This document shows positions 27,018 through 35,621 of a DNA stretch of 64,000 nt, in pieces. Both the position numbers and the translations under genes were made by a program. The stretch covers positions 1-64,000 of the forward strand of contig NZ_JARXHY010000020.1 of the NCBI RefSeq assembly GCF_031127815.1, read 5' to 3'. Source of the DNA: Pelagicoccus sp. SDUM812003. Its GTDB lineage: Bacteria; Verrucomicrobiota; Verrucomicrobiia; Opitutales; Opitutaceae. Each line of letters opens with the position of its first letter. Position 1 is the first letter of the stretch. Below the pieces are notes generated by a model. That model did no database searches and was not told the origin of the DNA. It saw nothing but the letters and a program-made list of their open reading frames with translations.

Positions 27018-28190
27018 CTACTTCACGTAATCGAGCAACCAGTCGGAGACGCCGCCGGAGCTCGGCTTGTCGAGCAGTTCGCGCAGTTCGGCCGCCCAGT
27101 TGCGGGTCTGCTTGATGCGATCCACATTTTCAATACAGTCGAGCACTTCTTTGGCCAGAGTCTTTCGATTGGCGGCCCCTTGGATGAACTCGGGATAGAG
27201 CGGCTTGTCCAGCAGAAGGTTAGCGATGCCGATGTATTTGATTTTCACTAACATGCGTCCCATAACGTAAGTGATGGGATGCGTCTTGTACGCGACGGCG
27301 CCCGGAATATTGGCTAAGGCGCAGTTGAGCGACATGGTCCCGGAGCTGGTCAGCACCGCTCGCGCCCCGACGTTGCTGGTGTTTGGCACGAGTTGAATCT
27401 GATTGGCGATCTTGGGAAATTTGGCGAGTATCGCTTCCAACTGCCCCTTCAATTCGTCCGACGCATAAATGCAAACCGCTTCCAGTTTGCTGCGGTGTTT
27501 GAGGCATTCCTGGAAGCTGGCGAACAGCAATGGAGCGATCCGGCCAATGGCCGCTTTACGGCTCCCGGGAAGCAGCAAGATGGGACCGCTAGGATCGTAA
27601 CTCACTGGCAGGTCGTAGTCGGTGGAAAGAAATGGATGACCCACGAAACGCGTTTCCAGCTGGGTGCCCTCGAAGACGTCGACTTCGAAGGGGAAAATCA
27701 CCGCTAGCGAGTCGAGAATCTTGGCCATCTTGAACTTGCGCTTCTCCTTCCACGCCCAGACCTGTGGGCTGATGTAGTAGAGCAGTCGAATCTCTCCCCC
27801 CGCTCGAGCGGAAAGCCCCTCCTCCGCAAGTCTCTGGGCGATGCGCAGATTCATGCCTGGATAGTCGACGAAGCAGACCGCTTTGGGCTTGTATTCACGA
27901 ATCCAGCGCAGGATTTCGTCGAAGAGCGATTTCAATTCCCCGTAGTGCTTCAGCACTTCGAAGAATCCAACAACTGAATACTGTGTCAGGTCGAAAAGCA
28001 GCTGAGCTCCGACCGATTCGGTGTGGCGTCCTCCGACAGTGCAGACCTTTAGGTCAGGACGTTTCGCCAGAGCGCCTCGGACCATGCGAGCAGCATGCTC
28101 GTCGCCGGAATGCTCGCCGGAAATGACCAAAACATCGACCGAACCATCGCGTGGAGCGGGAAAGGAAAACTGCAGCTGCGGTTGCGACAT
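27018..28190 (-). CDS. lpxB: Lipid-A-disaccharide synthase
   Basis: A 390-residue GT-B glycosyltransferase of family GT19. It condenses UDP-2,3-diacylglucosamine with lipid X to form the lipid A disaccharide at the inner membrane. The N-terminal ISGEHSGDEHAARMV, the FVDYPGMNLRIA segment, and the C-terminal region with LTSSGTMSLNCALANIPGAV and AYKTHPITY are diagnostic for LpxB. Last gene of a minus-strand run with the oxidoreductase, lolD and lolC. The gap to the oxidoreductase is about 35 bp. The presence of the gene supports an LPS-type outer membrane. Confidence 0.97.
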   Translation of the reverse strand: MSQPQLQFSFPAPRDGSVDVLVISGEHSGDEHAARMVRGALAKRPDLKVCTVGGRHTESVGAQLLFDLTQYSVVGFFEVLKHYGELKSLFDEILRWIREYKPKAVCFVDYPGMNLRIAQRLAEEGLSARAGGEIRLLYYISPQVWAWKEKRKFKMAKILDSLAVIFPFEVDVFEGTQLETRFVGHPFLSTDYDLPVSYDPSGPILLLPGSRKAAIGRIAPLLFASFQECLKHRSKLEAVCIYASDELKGQLEAILAKFPKIANQIQLVPNTSNVGARAVLTSSGTMSLNCALANIPGAVAYKTHPITYVMGRMLVKIKYIGIANLLLDKPLYPEFIQGAANRKTLAKEVLDCIENVDRIKQTRNWAAELRELLDKPSSGGVSDWLLDYVK

Positions 28191-28225
28191 GAGATAGCAG
28201 TGGAAAAGCGAAAGAAAGCGAGGGC

Positions 28226-29158
28226 CTACATCGCCGCGCGTTCGCGAATCTGCTTGGTGATGGTAATGGCCAGCTCCAGCGCGGTACGCCCTAGTTCGCC
28301 ACCCACTTTAGGCTGCTTGCGTTGTTTGACGCTTTCCACGAAGCTCGCCAGCTCCAGCTTGAGCGGCTCTCCCTTCTCGATCGGCACCTCTTCCTTCTTC
28401 ATTTCGCCGCCGTTGATCTTCACCACATGGCCAGCTTGGTTCATGAAATCGAGCGAGAGGTAGCCGGAGGGCTGAAAGACGCGAATCTCGCGCAGTTTCT
28501 TGCTGCTGACGCGGCTTGTATTCAAATTCGCAACACAACCGTTTTCGAACTCGATGCGAGCGTTCGCGATATCCTCGGTCGGCGACAAGGCGCTCACACC
28601 GACGCTCTGAACAAGCTTCACTGGAGACTTCACGAGTTGAAGCACGATGCCGATGTCGTGGATCATGAGGTCCAGCGTTACGCCGACTTCGGTGCCGCGC
28701 GGTTGAAAAGGAGCCAAACGGTCCGCGGTGATAAACTTTGGATTCGATACGGAATCCTCCAAAAAGCTCATCACTGGATTGAAGTGTTCGATGTGACCGA
28801 CCTGCACCAACAGATCCGCTGCCTTGGCCTTTTCCAGTATGTCCGCCGCTTCCTCAAGCGACTGGCAAATCGGCTTCTCGATGAGCAAGTGGCATCCGCC
28901 TGCGAGCAAGGGCAAGGCCACAGCGTGATGCTTGTCGGTGGGAACGACAACACTCACTGCCTCGCACGCTTCGGCCAAGGCTTCCACCGTGTCGAAAACG
29001 GGACAGTTGAACTTTTCTGAGATTTCCTTCGCGCGCTCTGTATTCGTTTCGAAAATACCGGCGAGTTCGACGGTTTTCAACTCGCTATAGATGCGAGCAT
29101 GGTGTTGGCCCAGGTAGCCGACGCCGGCTACTCCGCATTTCAGTTTTCCATCATTCAT
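28226..29158 (-). CDS. Gfo/Idh/MocA-family oxidoreductase (GnnA candidate)
   Basis: A 310-residue NAD(P)-dependent dehydrogenase. The Rossmann nucleotide-binding loop is CGVAGVGYLGQHH (about 8-21) and the family EKPI motif is present (LLIEKPICQS, about 92-101). The C-terminal sheet domain includes DLMIHDIGIVLQLV, with the catalytic-type D-x-x-x-HD pattern. It starts 8 bp inside the end of lolD and precedes lpxB. Oxidoreductases in this position in other lipid A clusters include GnnA, which oxidises UDP-GlcNAc at C3 for amide-linked lipid A. That substrate is inference, because the partner transaminase GnnB is not in the window. Confidence 0.85.
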   Translation of the reverse strand: MNDGKLKCGVAGVGYLGQHHARIYSELKTVELAGIFETNTERAKEISEKFNCPVFDTVEALAEACEAVSVVVPTDKHHAVALPLLAGGCHLLIEKPICQSLEEAADILEKAKAADLLVQVGHIEHFNPVMSFLEDSVSNPKFITADRLAPFQPRGTEVGVTLDLMIHDIGIVLQLVKSPVKLVQSVGVSALSPTEDIANARIEFENGCVANLNTSRVSSKKLREIRVFQPSGYLSLDFMNQAGHVVKINGGEMKKEEVPIEKGEPLKLELASFVESVKQRKQPKVGGELGRTALELAITITKQIRERAAM

Positions 29159-29834
29159 CGAATACGCCTTTCGTTAAGGTAAGCTGTCGATTCGCGCGGG
29201 CGGCATGCTCCGCGTTGTGAGTCACCAGCAGCAAGCTCGCGCCCGTTTCGTTGCAAAGCGTCTGAAGCAGCGCCATCACGGAATCGCCCGTTCGCTCGTC
29301 GAGATTCCCCGTCGGTTCATCCGCCAAGACGAGTTTCGGCTGCGTAATCAAAGAGCGAGCGATCGCCACTCGCTGGCGTTCGCCTCCAGAGAGCGTGCTA
29401 GGCATTTGAGAGAATCGATCGGCCAGTCCGACGCGCTGCAGCATGCTCTTGCCTCGCTCCACCTCGCTCGGTCCCACCGAGCCTTTTGCGATGCGAAGGC
29501 TCATGAGCACGTTCTGCAAAGCATCGATCTCTGGCACCAAGTAGTATGACTGGAAAACGATGCCCAAAAACGCGCAGCGCTTCCGTGCGAGCTCGTTTCG
29601 CCCGAGGCGATCGATTTCCTTGCCATTCCATGAAATCGTTCCTGTATCCGCTTGTTCGATACCGGCGAGAATATTCAGCAGCGTGGTTTTGCCGCAACCG
29701 CTCTCCCCTTGGATGCTGACGAACTCGCCGGGGCACAAGCTTAGGTCAACGCCCTTGAGCACCTCAAGTGTCGACGTGCCAGCGGGATAGGTTTTGCGAA
29801 TGGAGCTCGCATTCAGGATAGCGGACTCATTCAT
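29151..29834 (-). CDS. lolD: Lipoprotein-releasing ABC transporter ATPase
   Basis: A 227-residue ABC ATPase with Walker A GESGCGKTT (43-51), signature LSGGERQR, Walker B LVLADEPT followed by GNLDERTG (the MacB/LolD-type D-loop), and a switch histidine in LLVTHN. Its position directly behind a LolC/E-type permease, with an 8-bp overlap, identifies it as LolD. LolD powers release of outer-membrane lipoproteins from the inner membrane. The preceding and following genes overlap it at both ends, so all three are translationally coupled. Confidence 0.93.
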   Translation of the reverse strand: MNESAILNASSIRKTYPAGTSTLEVLKGVDLSLCPGEFVSIQGESGCGKTTLLNILAGIEQADTGTISWNGKEIDRLGRNELARKRCAFLGIVFQSYYLVPEIDALQNVLMSLRIAKGSVGPSEVERGKSMLQRVGLADRFSQMPSTLSGGERQRVAIARSLITQPKLVLADEPTGNLDERTGDSVMALLQTLCNETGASLLLVTHNAEHAARANRQLTLTKGVFDE

Positions 29835-31056
29835 TGCGCAGGGCCTCCACGGGTTTTAAGCGACCGGCTTTGATCGCTGGGATCAAACCCGCCAGGGTGG
29901 CGATCACCACTGCGAAAACGGCGATTACGATCATATCGCTAGCTTCGATGTGAACCGGGAGGCGGGAAAAGAAATAGAACTCCAGCGTCTGCTCGCGTCC
30001 TCCGATCAGCCAGAACAGGCCATTGGTGATGGAGTCGCGCAGGCTGAGGATGATAAAGCCGATGACGAAACCCAGCGCCGTGCCAACGACCCCCACCGCG
30101 AATCCCTGCAGACAGAAGCAAGCGGCGAGCTGCTGGCTGGTCGCCCCCATGGCCGCGAAAAGCCCGATCTCGCGCGTCTTGCGCACCACGGAAGTGAGCA
30201 AAGAGGTGGCAATGGAGAAGGAGCCCACAATCACGATGAAAAGCAGCAGGAAGAACATCATGCGCTTTTCGAACTCGATGATCTGCAGGAAATCTGCGTT
30301 GGACTCTATCCAAGTGGAAACGCGAAACGGCGGTTCGAAGAGGGCTTGCAACTCTCCGGCTGCCTGATCGGGATCGGCGCCGTCCTTGAGCTTCACTTTT
30401 ATCGCGTGCACACCCTCGCCCATACCGTAGAGGTCCTGCATGGTTCTCAGCGTGGTGATGATGAGGTTTTCATCGATCTTGTTGAAACCCGTTTCGAAAA
30501 CGCCCGCGATGCGCATCATGCGCGGCAGCAGGATCTCGTCCTGCTTCAGCTTTTGCAGCATGAGCGGAGTGTAGATCTCGACCTCTTCCCCCACTCTCAG
30601 ACCTAGCGTGCCCGCAACGCCAGAGCTGATGAGAATCGAGTCATCGTCGAGATCCTCCATCGAGCCGCGATAGAGGTAGCTGTCGATGGGCACTACGTTT
30701 CGTTCCTGCTCCAGTTCGATGCCCTGCACCGCGGGAAATAGAGGACGATCTCGGCTTTGCAGCATCACCATGCCAAAAGCGGACGGTGAGGCGGCTTCTA
30801 CTTGTGGTTGCTGGCTTAGTAGCTCGATCTTCTCTTCGTAATCCTCGAAAATGCGCCCGTTGAGCACTTTCAGGTCGCCGGAAGTCTCGGAGATGATGCG
30901 TCGCAACTCGTGTCCGAATCCGTTGAATACGCTGATCACGATCACCAGCAGCATGGTTCCCAGAGCTACCCCCGTCACCGACATGATGGTGAAAAACGGC
31001 CACCGCTTCCCCTTTGGAAACAAGTGGCGGATAGCGATATAGAGATACCAGGGCAT
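29827..31056 (-). CDS. lolC: LolC/LolE-type lipoprotein-releasing permease
   Basis: A 409-residue permease with an N-terminal YLYIAIRHLFPKGKRWPFF cytoplasmic segment, TM1 (about 22-44), a long periplasmic domain (45-265), and three C-terminal helices (about 270-300, 320-345, 370-395) of the FtsX/MacB type, with REIGLFAAMGAT as the coupling-helix region. Only one permease gene is present rather than a lolC plus lolE pair. The transporter is therefore probably a homodimer, or the second gene lies elsewhere. First gene of the lol-lpx run, about 190 bp after lysS. Confidence 0.9.
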   Translation of the reverse strand: MPWYLYIAIRHLFPKGKRWPFFTIMSVTGVALGTMLLVIVISVFNGFGHELRRIISETSGDLKVLNGRIFEDYEEKIELLSQQPQVEAASPSAFGMVMLQSRDRPLFPAVQGIELEQERNVVPIDSYLYRGSMEDLDDDSILISSGVAGTLGLRVGEEVEIYTPLMLQKLKQDEILLPRMMRIAGVFETGFNKIDENLIITTLRTMQDLYGMGEGVHAIKVKLKDGADPDQAAGELQALFEPPFRVSTWIESNADFLQIIEFEKRMMFFLLLFIVIVGSFSIATSLLTSVVRKTREIGLFAAMGATSQQLAACFCLQGFAVGVVGTALGFVIGFIILSLRDSITNGLFWLIGGREQTLEFYFFSRLPVHIEASDMIVIAVFAVVIATLAGLIPAIKAGRLKPVEALRNE

Positions 31057-31168
31057 TCGGGTGCTAGAAATAGCAAGCTATGGATATAGGCAAGCTAGAT
31101 AAGAAAACAGGCGGAATGAAGGGCGGTTCCCGATTGGGAATCCACCCTTATGGAAATGTGGTTCCACA

Positions 31169-31225
31169 GTCGCCTCGATGCGGCGACCTACAGGGAGTAG
31201 ATGTAGGTCGGGGCGCCGACCCGAC
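31169..31225. repeat. Dispersed hairpin/GC-box repeat, copy B
   Basis: A hairpin GTCGCC-N7-GGCGAC (31169-31187) is followed by GTAGG and the palindromic box GTCGGGGCGCCGACCCGAC (31207-31225). Both modules also occur at 5041-5092 but in reversed order. It lies between lysS and lolC and is not part of a gene. Confidence 0.6.
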
Positions 31226-31247
31226 TTTCTTCGTATCCACTCCCCGC

Positions 31248-32714
31248 CTACGAGCGCAGTTGCGGATAGAGGATGACGTCGCGAATGTTTTCCGCTTCGG
31301 TGAGCAGGATGACCAGACGGTCGATACCCATGCCCATGCCACCTGCGGGCGGCATACCGTACTCGAGCGTTTCCAGAAAGTCCTCGTCGATGTTCTGCGT
31401 TTCCTCGCCTGCCTGCTTGGAGAACATTTCGCGCTGCACGCCGGGATCGTTTTGCTCCGAATACGCCGGGGCGATTTCCATGCCGCCGATGCAAAGCTCG
31501 AACACATCGATGGTGGAGTCGTCGTCGCGCGTTATCTTGGCCAGCGGGCAAAGCTCCTTGGGCAGGTGGGTGACGAAGGTAGGCTGAATGAGGAACGGCT
31601 CGATGAGCTTTCCAAAGACTTCGTTGGTCACTTCGTAGTCTTCCCAATCCGCTTGGCAGTCGAGTCCCAGCTCCTTGGTGCGGGCCAGCTTTTCCTCCTT
31701 GGTTTTGGAGAACCAGTCCGGGTCTTCCAGCTTGTCGCAGATGAGGTCCTTGTACTTGGCCTCACGCCACTCTCCCATGAAGTCGATCACCTCGCCGTCC
31801 GGCATTTTGATTTCTTCCGCCTTGAGCACGTCTTTGACCAGATAGCGGATGAGTCCCTGCACCAGCTCCATCATGCCCCGATAGTCGGAGTAGGCCTGGT
31901 AGGCCTCGAGCATCGTGAACTCAGGATTGTGGCGACGGGAAATGCCTTCGTTGCGGAAGTTGCGACCGATTTCGAAAACGCGATCGAATCCCCCGACCAG
32001 CAAGCGCTTCAGATAAAGCTCCAACGAGATGCGCATGAAGAAGTCGCGATCCAGCGTGTTGTGGTGAGTCACGAAGGGCTTGGCCGCAGCTCCACCAGCG
32101 ATGTTTTGGAACACTGGCGTTTCCACTTCGAGAAACTTGCGCTCTTCGAGGTAGCGACGGATCCCGCTCACGATGCGGCTGCGATTGAAGAAGCGAGCCC
32201 GCGACTCCTTGTTCATGATCAGGTCCAAGTGGCGCTGACGGTACTTCTGCTCCGGATCGGTGAGGCCGTGGAACTTTTCCGGCAACGGGCGCAGCGACTT
32301 GGAAACCAGGGCGTAGCGGGTGGCGCGAATGCTGATTTCACCAGTCTTGGTCTGAAAGAGCTGACCTTCCACGCCGATGATGTCGCCCAGATCGAGCTTC
32401 TTGAAATCCGCATACTCGTCGGCGCCGATGCCATCGAGGCGCACGTAGACCTGGATAATGCCTTCCTGGTCCTGGATCTTCACGAACTGAGCTTTGCCCA
32501 TTTTGCGGATGACAACCAGACGACCGGCCACGCTGACGGTCGGCTGAGCTTCCGGCTCGGCCCCATCGACGAAGGCCGCTACTGCTTCCGCCGAGAAATG
32601 GCTGGGTTGGAATTCCGTGCGGAACGGATCGACGCCTTTTTCTCGCAGGTCAGCAAGCTTCTGGCGGCGCACAGCCAATTGGTCGTGAGAAATATCGGAC
32701 AGTTTTGAGCTCAT
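31248..32714 (-). CDS. lysS: Lysyl-tRNA synthetase, class II
   Basis: A 488-residue LysRS. The N-terminal anticodon-binding OB fold covers about 55-160 (VAGRLVVIRKMGKAQFVKIQD). The class II catalytic domain has motif 1 near VETPVFQNIAGGA, motif 2 FEIGRNFRNEGISRRHNPEF, and motif 3 GGMGMGIDRLVILL near the C-terminus. Length matches bacterial LysS (about 490-505). It charges tRNA-Lys in the cytoplasm. It is read in the same direction as lolC, with a 190-bp gap containing a repeat, so it is probably a separate unit. Confidence 0.98.
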   Translation of the reverse strand: MSSKLSDISHDQLAVRRQKLADLREKGVDPFRTEFQPSHFSAEAVAAFVDGAEPEAQPTVSVAGRLVVIRKMGKAQFVKIQDQEGIIQVYVRLDGIGADEYADFKKLDLGDIIGVEGQLFQTKTGEISIRATRYALVSKSLRPLPEKFHGLTDPEQKYRQRHLDLIMNKESRARFFNRSRIVSGIRRYLEERKFLEVETPVFQNIAGGAAAKPFVTHHNTLDRDFFMRISLELYLKRLLVGGFDRVFEIGRNFRNEGISRRHNPEFTMLEAYQAYSDYRGMMELVQGLIRYLVKDVLKAEEIKMPDGEVIDFMGEWREAKYKDLICDKLEDPDWFSKTKEEKLARTKELGLDCQADWEDYEVTNEVFGKLIEPFLIQPTFVTHLPKELCPLAKITRDDDSTIDVFELCIGGMEIAPAYSEQNDPGVQREMFSKQAGEETQNIDEDFLETLEYGMPPAGGMGMGIDRLVILLTEAENIRDVILYPQLRS

Positions 32715-32859
32715 AATCAGAAGGGGCAGAGAATTAGGCGACTCGCCCGAGAAAGATCAAAGCCTTTCTCCGCGCGCGAGCAATTAGGAGGGGTAATTTC
32801 CCCGATTTGAGAAATTGAGGGTTGAGTTTTGGCAGAGCCGCTTACTCTCCTCAGGGCTT

Positions 32860-33741
32860 ATGACTATGCGAAAGCCGGATTGGCTCAGAGCGAAACTTCC
32901 CAGTGGAAAAGACTACGGCAGCGTGCGCTCCCTCGTAGATGGGGCGAATTTGCACACCGTTTGCCAAAGCGCCCAATGCCCCAACATGGGCGAATGCTGG
33001 TCGCGCGGCACCGCGACCCTGATGATTCTGGGCAACATCTGCACCCGCTCCTGCAACTTCTGCGCGATCCAGACCGGTCGCCCCACCGAGCTCGACATCG
33101 GCGAGCCAGCTCGCGTGGCCGAAGCGGTGGCCACCATGAAGCTCAAGCACTGCGTCATCACCTCCGTCACCCGTGACGAGCTCAAGGACGGAGGGGCCAG
33201 CGTCTGGGCCGCCACCATCCGCGCCATCCGCCACCGGTCCCCCAACACCGCGGTGGAAGTGCTGACTCCAGACTTCCGCGGCAAGACCGACCAGCTGGAC
33301 ATCGTGCTCGATGCGGAGCCGGACATTTTCAATCACAACATCGAGACCGTCGAGCGCCTGCAGAAGCCAGTGCGCGTACAGGCCAAATACGACCGCTCCT
33401 TCAAGGTGCTGCGCCACGCGGCCTCGCGCGGCTTCACTACCAAGTCCGGCATGATGCTCGGTCTGGGCGAAGAGAAGGAAGAGATCGCTCGATCCCTGCG
33501 GGACCTGCGTGACGCCGACGTGAAAATCGTCACCCTCGGACAATACCTCCAACCCACCTCCAAACACCTGCCGGTCGCTCGTTGGGTCACTCCGGAGGAG
33601 TTCAACGAGTGGCGTGAGTACGGCGAATCCATCGGCTTTACCAAGGTCGAGTCCGGACCATTGGTTCGTTCCTCCTATCACGCCGACGAGCAGTCCGCCC
33701 ACTTCACCGGTCACAAGAGCCTCAAAGCAGAGGCCAGCTGA
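32860..33741 (+). CDS. lipA: Lipoyl synthase
   Basis: A radical-SAM enzyme that inserts two sulfurs into octanoyl-lipoyl domains. The start is put at 32860 (MTMRKPDWLRAKLP), preceded by AGGG at a good distance; the upstream ATG would add 15 atypical residues. The resulting 293 residues contain the auxiliary cluster cysteines C35, C40 and C46 and the radical-SAM cysteines C61, C65 and C68 (CTRSCNFC). The C-terminal Arg-Ser-Ser-Tyr motif binding the second cluster is visible (VRSSYHADE). No lipB or lipoate ligase gene is adjacent. Confidence 0.96.
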   Translation: MTMRKPDWLRAKLPSGKDYGSVRSLVDGANLHTVCQSAQCPNMGECWSRGTATLMILGNICTRSCNFCAIQTGRPTELDIGEPARVAEAVATMKLKHCVITSVTRDELKDGGASVWAATIRAIRHRSPNTAVEVLTPDFRGKTDQLDIVLDAEPDIFNHNIETVERLQKPVRVQAKYDRSFKVLRHAASRGFTTKSGMMLGLGEEKEEIARSLRDLRDADVKIVTLGQYLQPTSKHLPVARWVTPEEFNEWREYGESIGFTKVESGPLVRSSYHADEQSAHFTGHKSLKAEAS

Positions 33742-33807
33742 TAGACTCTCGAGTCGAGCCGACCGGGCTCTTTTCTCCATCGATCGTCCCCACTCATCCT
33801 GTTCCTT

Positions 33808-34272
33808 ATGCTCCAAAGCATCACTGAAAAACTCGCCGCCCTCGGACTAAACCTTCCGGCCGCGGCCGAGGCCAAAGGCAACTACCTCCCCTACACCATC
33901 AGCGGAAACCTGCTCTCCCTCTCCGGAACCTTGCCGATCAAGCAGGGAGCGTTGATCGCCGGACGCATTGGCGGCGACCTAAGCGTCGAGCAAGGCTACG
34001 AAGCAGCGCGTTGGTGCTTTCTCAACGCCCTCGCTCACATCCGCGTGGCTACCGACGATTTCAGGCGCTTCGGCCGCGTCTTGCACATCGATGGATTCGT
34101 CAATGGCGTGGACGGCTTCGCGGACGCTCCCAAGGTTGTCAACGGGGCGTCCGACTTGTCGGTGGAGCTCTTCGGCGATGCCGGAAAACACTCCCGCGTG
34201 GCCCTCTCCTCCAACGGGCTTCCCCTCAATGCAGCGGTCGAGACCCGCGTCCTGGTGGAACTTGACGCCTAG
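33808..34272 (+). CDS. RidA/YjgF/Rid-family protein
   Basis: A 154-residue protein of the YjgF/Rid superfamily, in the longer subgroup with an N-terminal helix and an LPYTISGNLLSLSGTLP strand. The trimer-core segments (GYEAARWCFLNALAHIR, RRFGRVLHIDGFVN, HSRVALSSNGLPLNAAVETRVLVEL) are in order. Archetypal RidA deaminates reactive enamine/imine intermediates of PLP enzymes. Members of this subgroup are less well characterised, and the key arginine position differs somewhat, so deaminase activity is not asserted. It lies 67 bp after lipA in the same direction. Confidence 0.88.
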   Translation: MLQSITEKLAALGLNLPAAAEAKGNYLPYTISGNLLSLSGTLPIKQGALIAGRIGGDLSVEQGYEAARWCFLNALAHIRVATDDFRRFGRVLHIDGFVNGVDGFADAPKVVNGASDLSVELFGDAGKHSRVALSSNGLPLNAAVETRVLVELDA

Positions 34273-34399
34273 TCGCCGCTCTCAACCTCTGAGCGCTCGA
34301 CCCTCGATCGACTGGAGGTTTCCACCCTCAACCGCCCGTCCCCTGGCGGCTATTAGAAATGAATACTTCTAAACTACGTATAACTTTTAATCGCTAATA

Positions 34400-34426
34400 T
34401 TGACAAAGCCGCGCAATTCCTACAAT
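34400..34426 (+). promoter_or_regulatory. Candidate sigma-70 promoter
   Basis: TTGACA (34400-34405) and TACAAT (34421-34426) with a 15-bp spacer, shorter than the usual 17, in the AT-rich part of the gap. It would start transcription near 34433, upstream of the DUF3450-ExbB-ExbD operon. Confidence 0.45.
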
Positions 34427-34436
34427 TGAAGGAATT

Positions 34437-34482
34437 AAGGCGGCGCTAAAGACTTGCAGTCCCCCCTGAGCATCGCCTTTTT
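34437..34482 (+). terminator. Terminator-like hairpin (possible attenuator)
   Basis: AAGGCG-GC-GCT pairs with AGC-AT-CGCCTT around an 18-nt loop and is followed by TTTTT. It begins just after the candidate transcription start. It may terminate read-through from lipA/ridA-like genes, act as an attenuator, or end a roughly 50-nt RNA. Confidence 0.5.
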
Positions 34483-34809
34483 CTTCAGCTTTCTTCAACC
34501 CCCACATAACCCAAAATCGTTTGAGTCTCTCCAAGACAACCTCCCCAAGAGCCCCAAGAGCCATACGTCACAACGCTGCGAGCTCCTGCAGTTCACCATC
34601 GACAGACCAGACGATCCGCTGCGAACGGGTGGCTAGCCGCCTTCCGATCTCCAGATTCCCCTGCTCCTCCCACGCTCGTTGTTAGCCCGCGCCATCGCGG
34701 CTTCCGAGCGCCCCACCTCCCCAGAACCCACCGTTGCCCTATACCCCTTCCCCTTTCCCAATTTTACGAAATTCGCTATCGAAACCTTACGAGAAAAGCA
34801 GAACGTACA

Positions 34810-35586
34810 ATGACTAAGAACAAAGTAGTAATGTTAATCGCCGCAGGAATCGCTCTTGCTGGCCCTGCTGCGCTTAGCGCTGCCCCAGAACTCGCTGAAA
34901 CGCGCTCAGCCCTAAAGGAATGGGTGGAAATCAAGAAACTGATTTCCGAAGAGAGCAGCAAGTGGGTTGTAGAAAAGGAGACCCTCAACGAGTCCATAGA
35001 CCTCCTGCAGAAAGAGATCGACAAGCTGCAAGCCGCGATCGAACGACAGGAAGAGGAGCAGACCGACGCGGAACGCGTTCGCGCCGAGCTCACCAGGGAG
35101 GAAGAGGCTCTCAAACAAGCGTCCGCCATCGTTAAGAACAACATTGGCGACCTCGAAGCTCAGGCCTTGGAACTGGTCAAGTACCTGCCGAAGGCTCTCC
35201 AGTCCAAGCTGACCATCATCACTCAGCGCATCCCCAAGAACAAGCGCGAGATCGATGCCAGCACGCTTTCCAATCGTGTCATGAGCATCATCGGTATCCT
35301 GACCGAAATCGAGAAGTTCAACAGCCAGATCACCGTCGAAAACGAGATCCAGGACATCAACGGAGAAAAGGTTCGCGTCGACACCATCTACATCGGTCTC
35401 GCGGTCGCATACTACGTCGACGGCACCCAGACCGAAGCTGGCTACATGCTGCCCGCTAAGGATGGATGGACCAAGGTCCCCAACAACGCCCTTGCTCCGA
35501 AGATCGCCAACGCGGTGGCCATGCAGAAGAAGGAAATGACGGTCAACTTCGTCAATCTGCCGATCGAAATCACCGACATCCAGTAA
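34810..35586 (+). CDS. DUF3450 periplasmic coiled-coil protein
   Basis: A 258-residue protein with a signal peptide (1-24, cleavage near LSA-AP), a long heptad coiled coil (about 35-115), and a globular C-terminal half containing IYIGLAVAYYVDG, the hallmark of DUF3450. In gamma-proteobacterial Ttp/TonB2 systems, DUF3450 genes are the first gene of the TonB-energising operon. Here too it is first, followed 35 bp later by the ExbB-like gene. Expected to act in the periplasm with the extended ExbB-like subunit. Confidence 0.88.
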   Translation: MTKNKVVMLIAAGIALAGPAALSAAPELAETRSALKEWVEIKKLISEESSKWVVEKETLNESIDLLQKEIDKLQAAIERQEEEQTDAERVRAELTREEEALKQASAIVKNNIGDLEAQALELVKYLPKALQSKLTIITQRIPKNKREIDASTLSNRVMSIIGILTEIEKFNSQITVENEIQDINGEKVRVDTIYIGLAVAYYVDGTQTEAGYMLPAKDGWTKVPNNALAPKIANAVAMQKKEMTVNFVNLPIEITDIQ

Positions 35587-35621
35587 GGCGCGCCTGAAAC
35601 ACTTCGAAAGGATTTACTTCA

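Larger units (their letters stand above)
34273..34809. other. Long leader region upstream of DUF3450 operon
   Basis: About 540 bp without a supported gene. It contains an AT-rich stretch (34355-34432) with a sigma-70-like promoter, then immediately a terminator-like hairpin, then about 320 bp of C-rich sequence to the DUF3450 start. A 60-codon frame near 34454 has no ribosome-binding site or protein character. Confidence 0.5.

Noticed and set aside
28322-29020. A 232-codon open frame opposite the Gfo/Idh/MocA gene
   Set aside because: A shadow of a well-supported oxidoreductase; no ribosome-binding site or domain.
31080-32708. A 542-codon open frame on the plus strand opposite lysS
   Set aside because: It lies almost exactly on the antisense strand of a clear lysyl-tRNA synthetase gene and shows the codon-bias shadow pattern of GC-rich genes. 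No domain or signal is visible.
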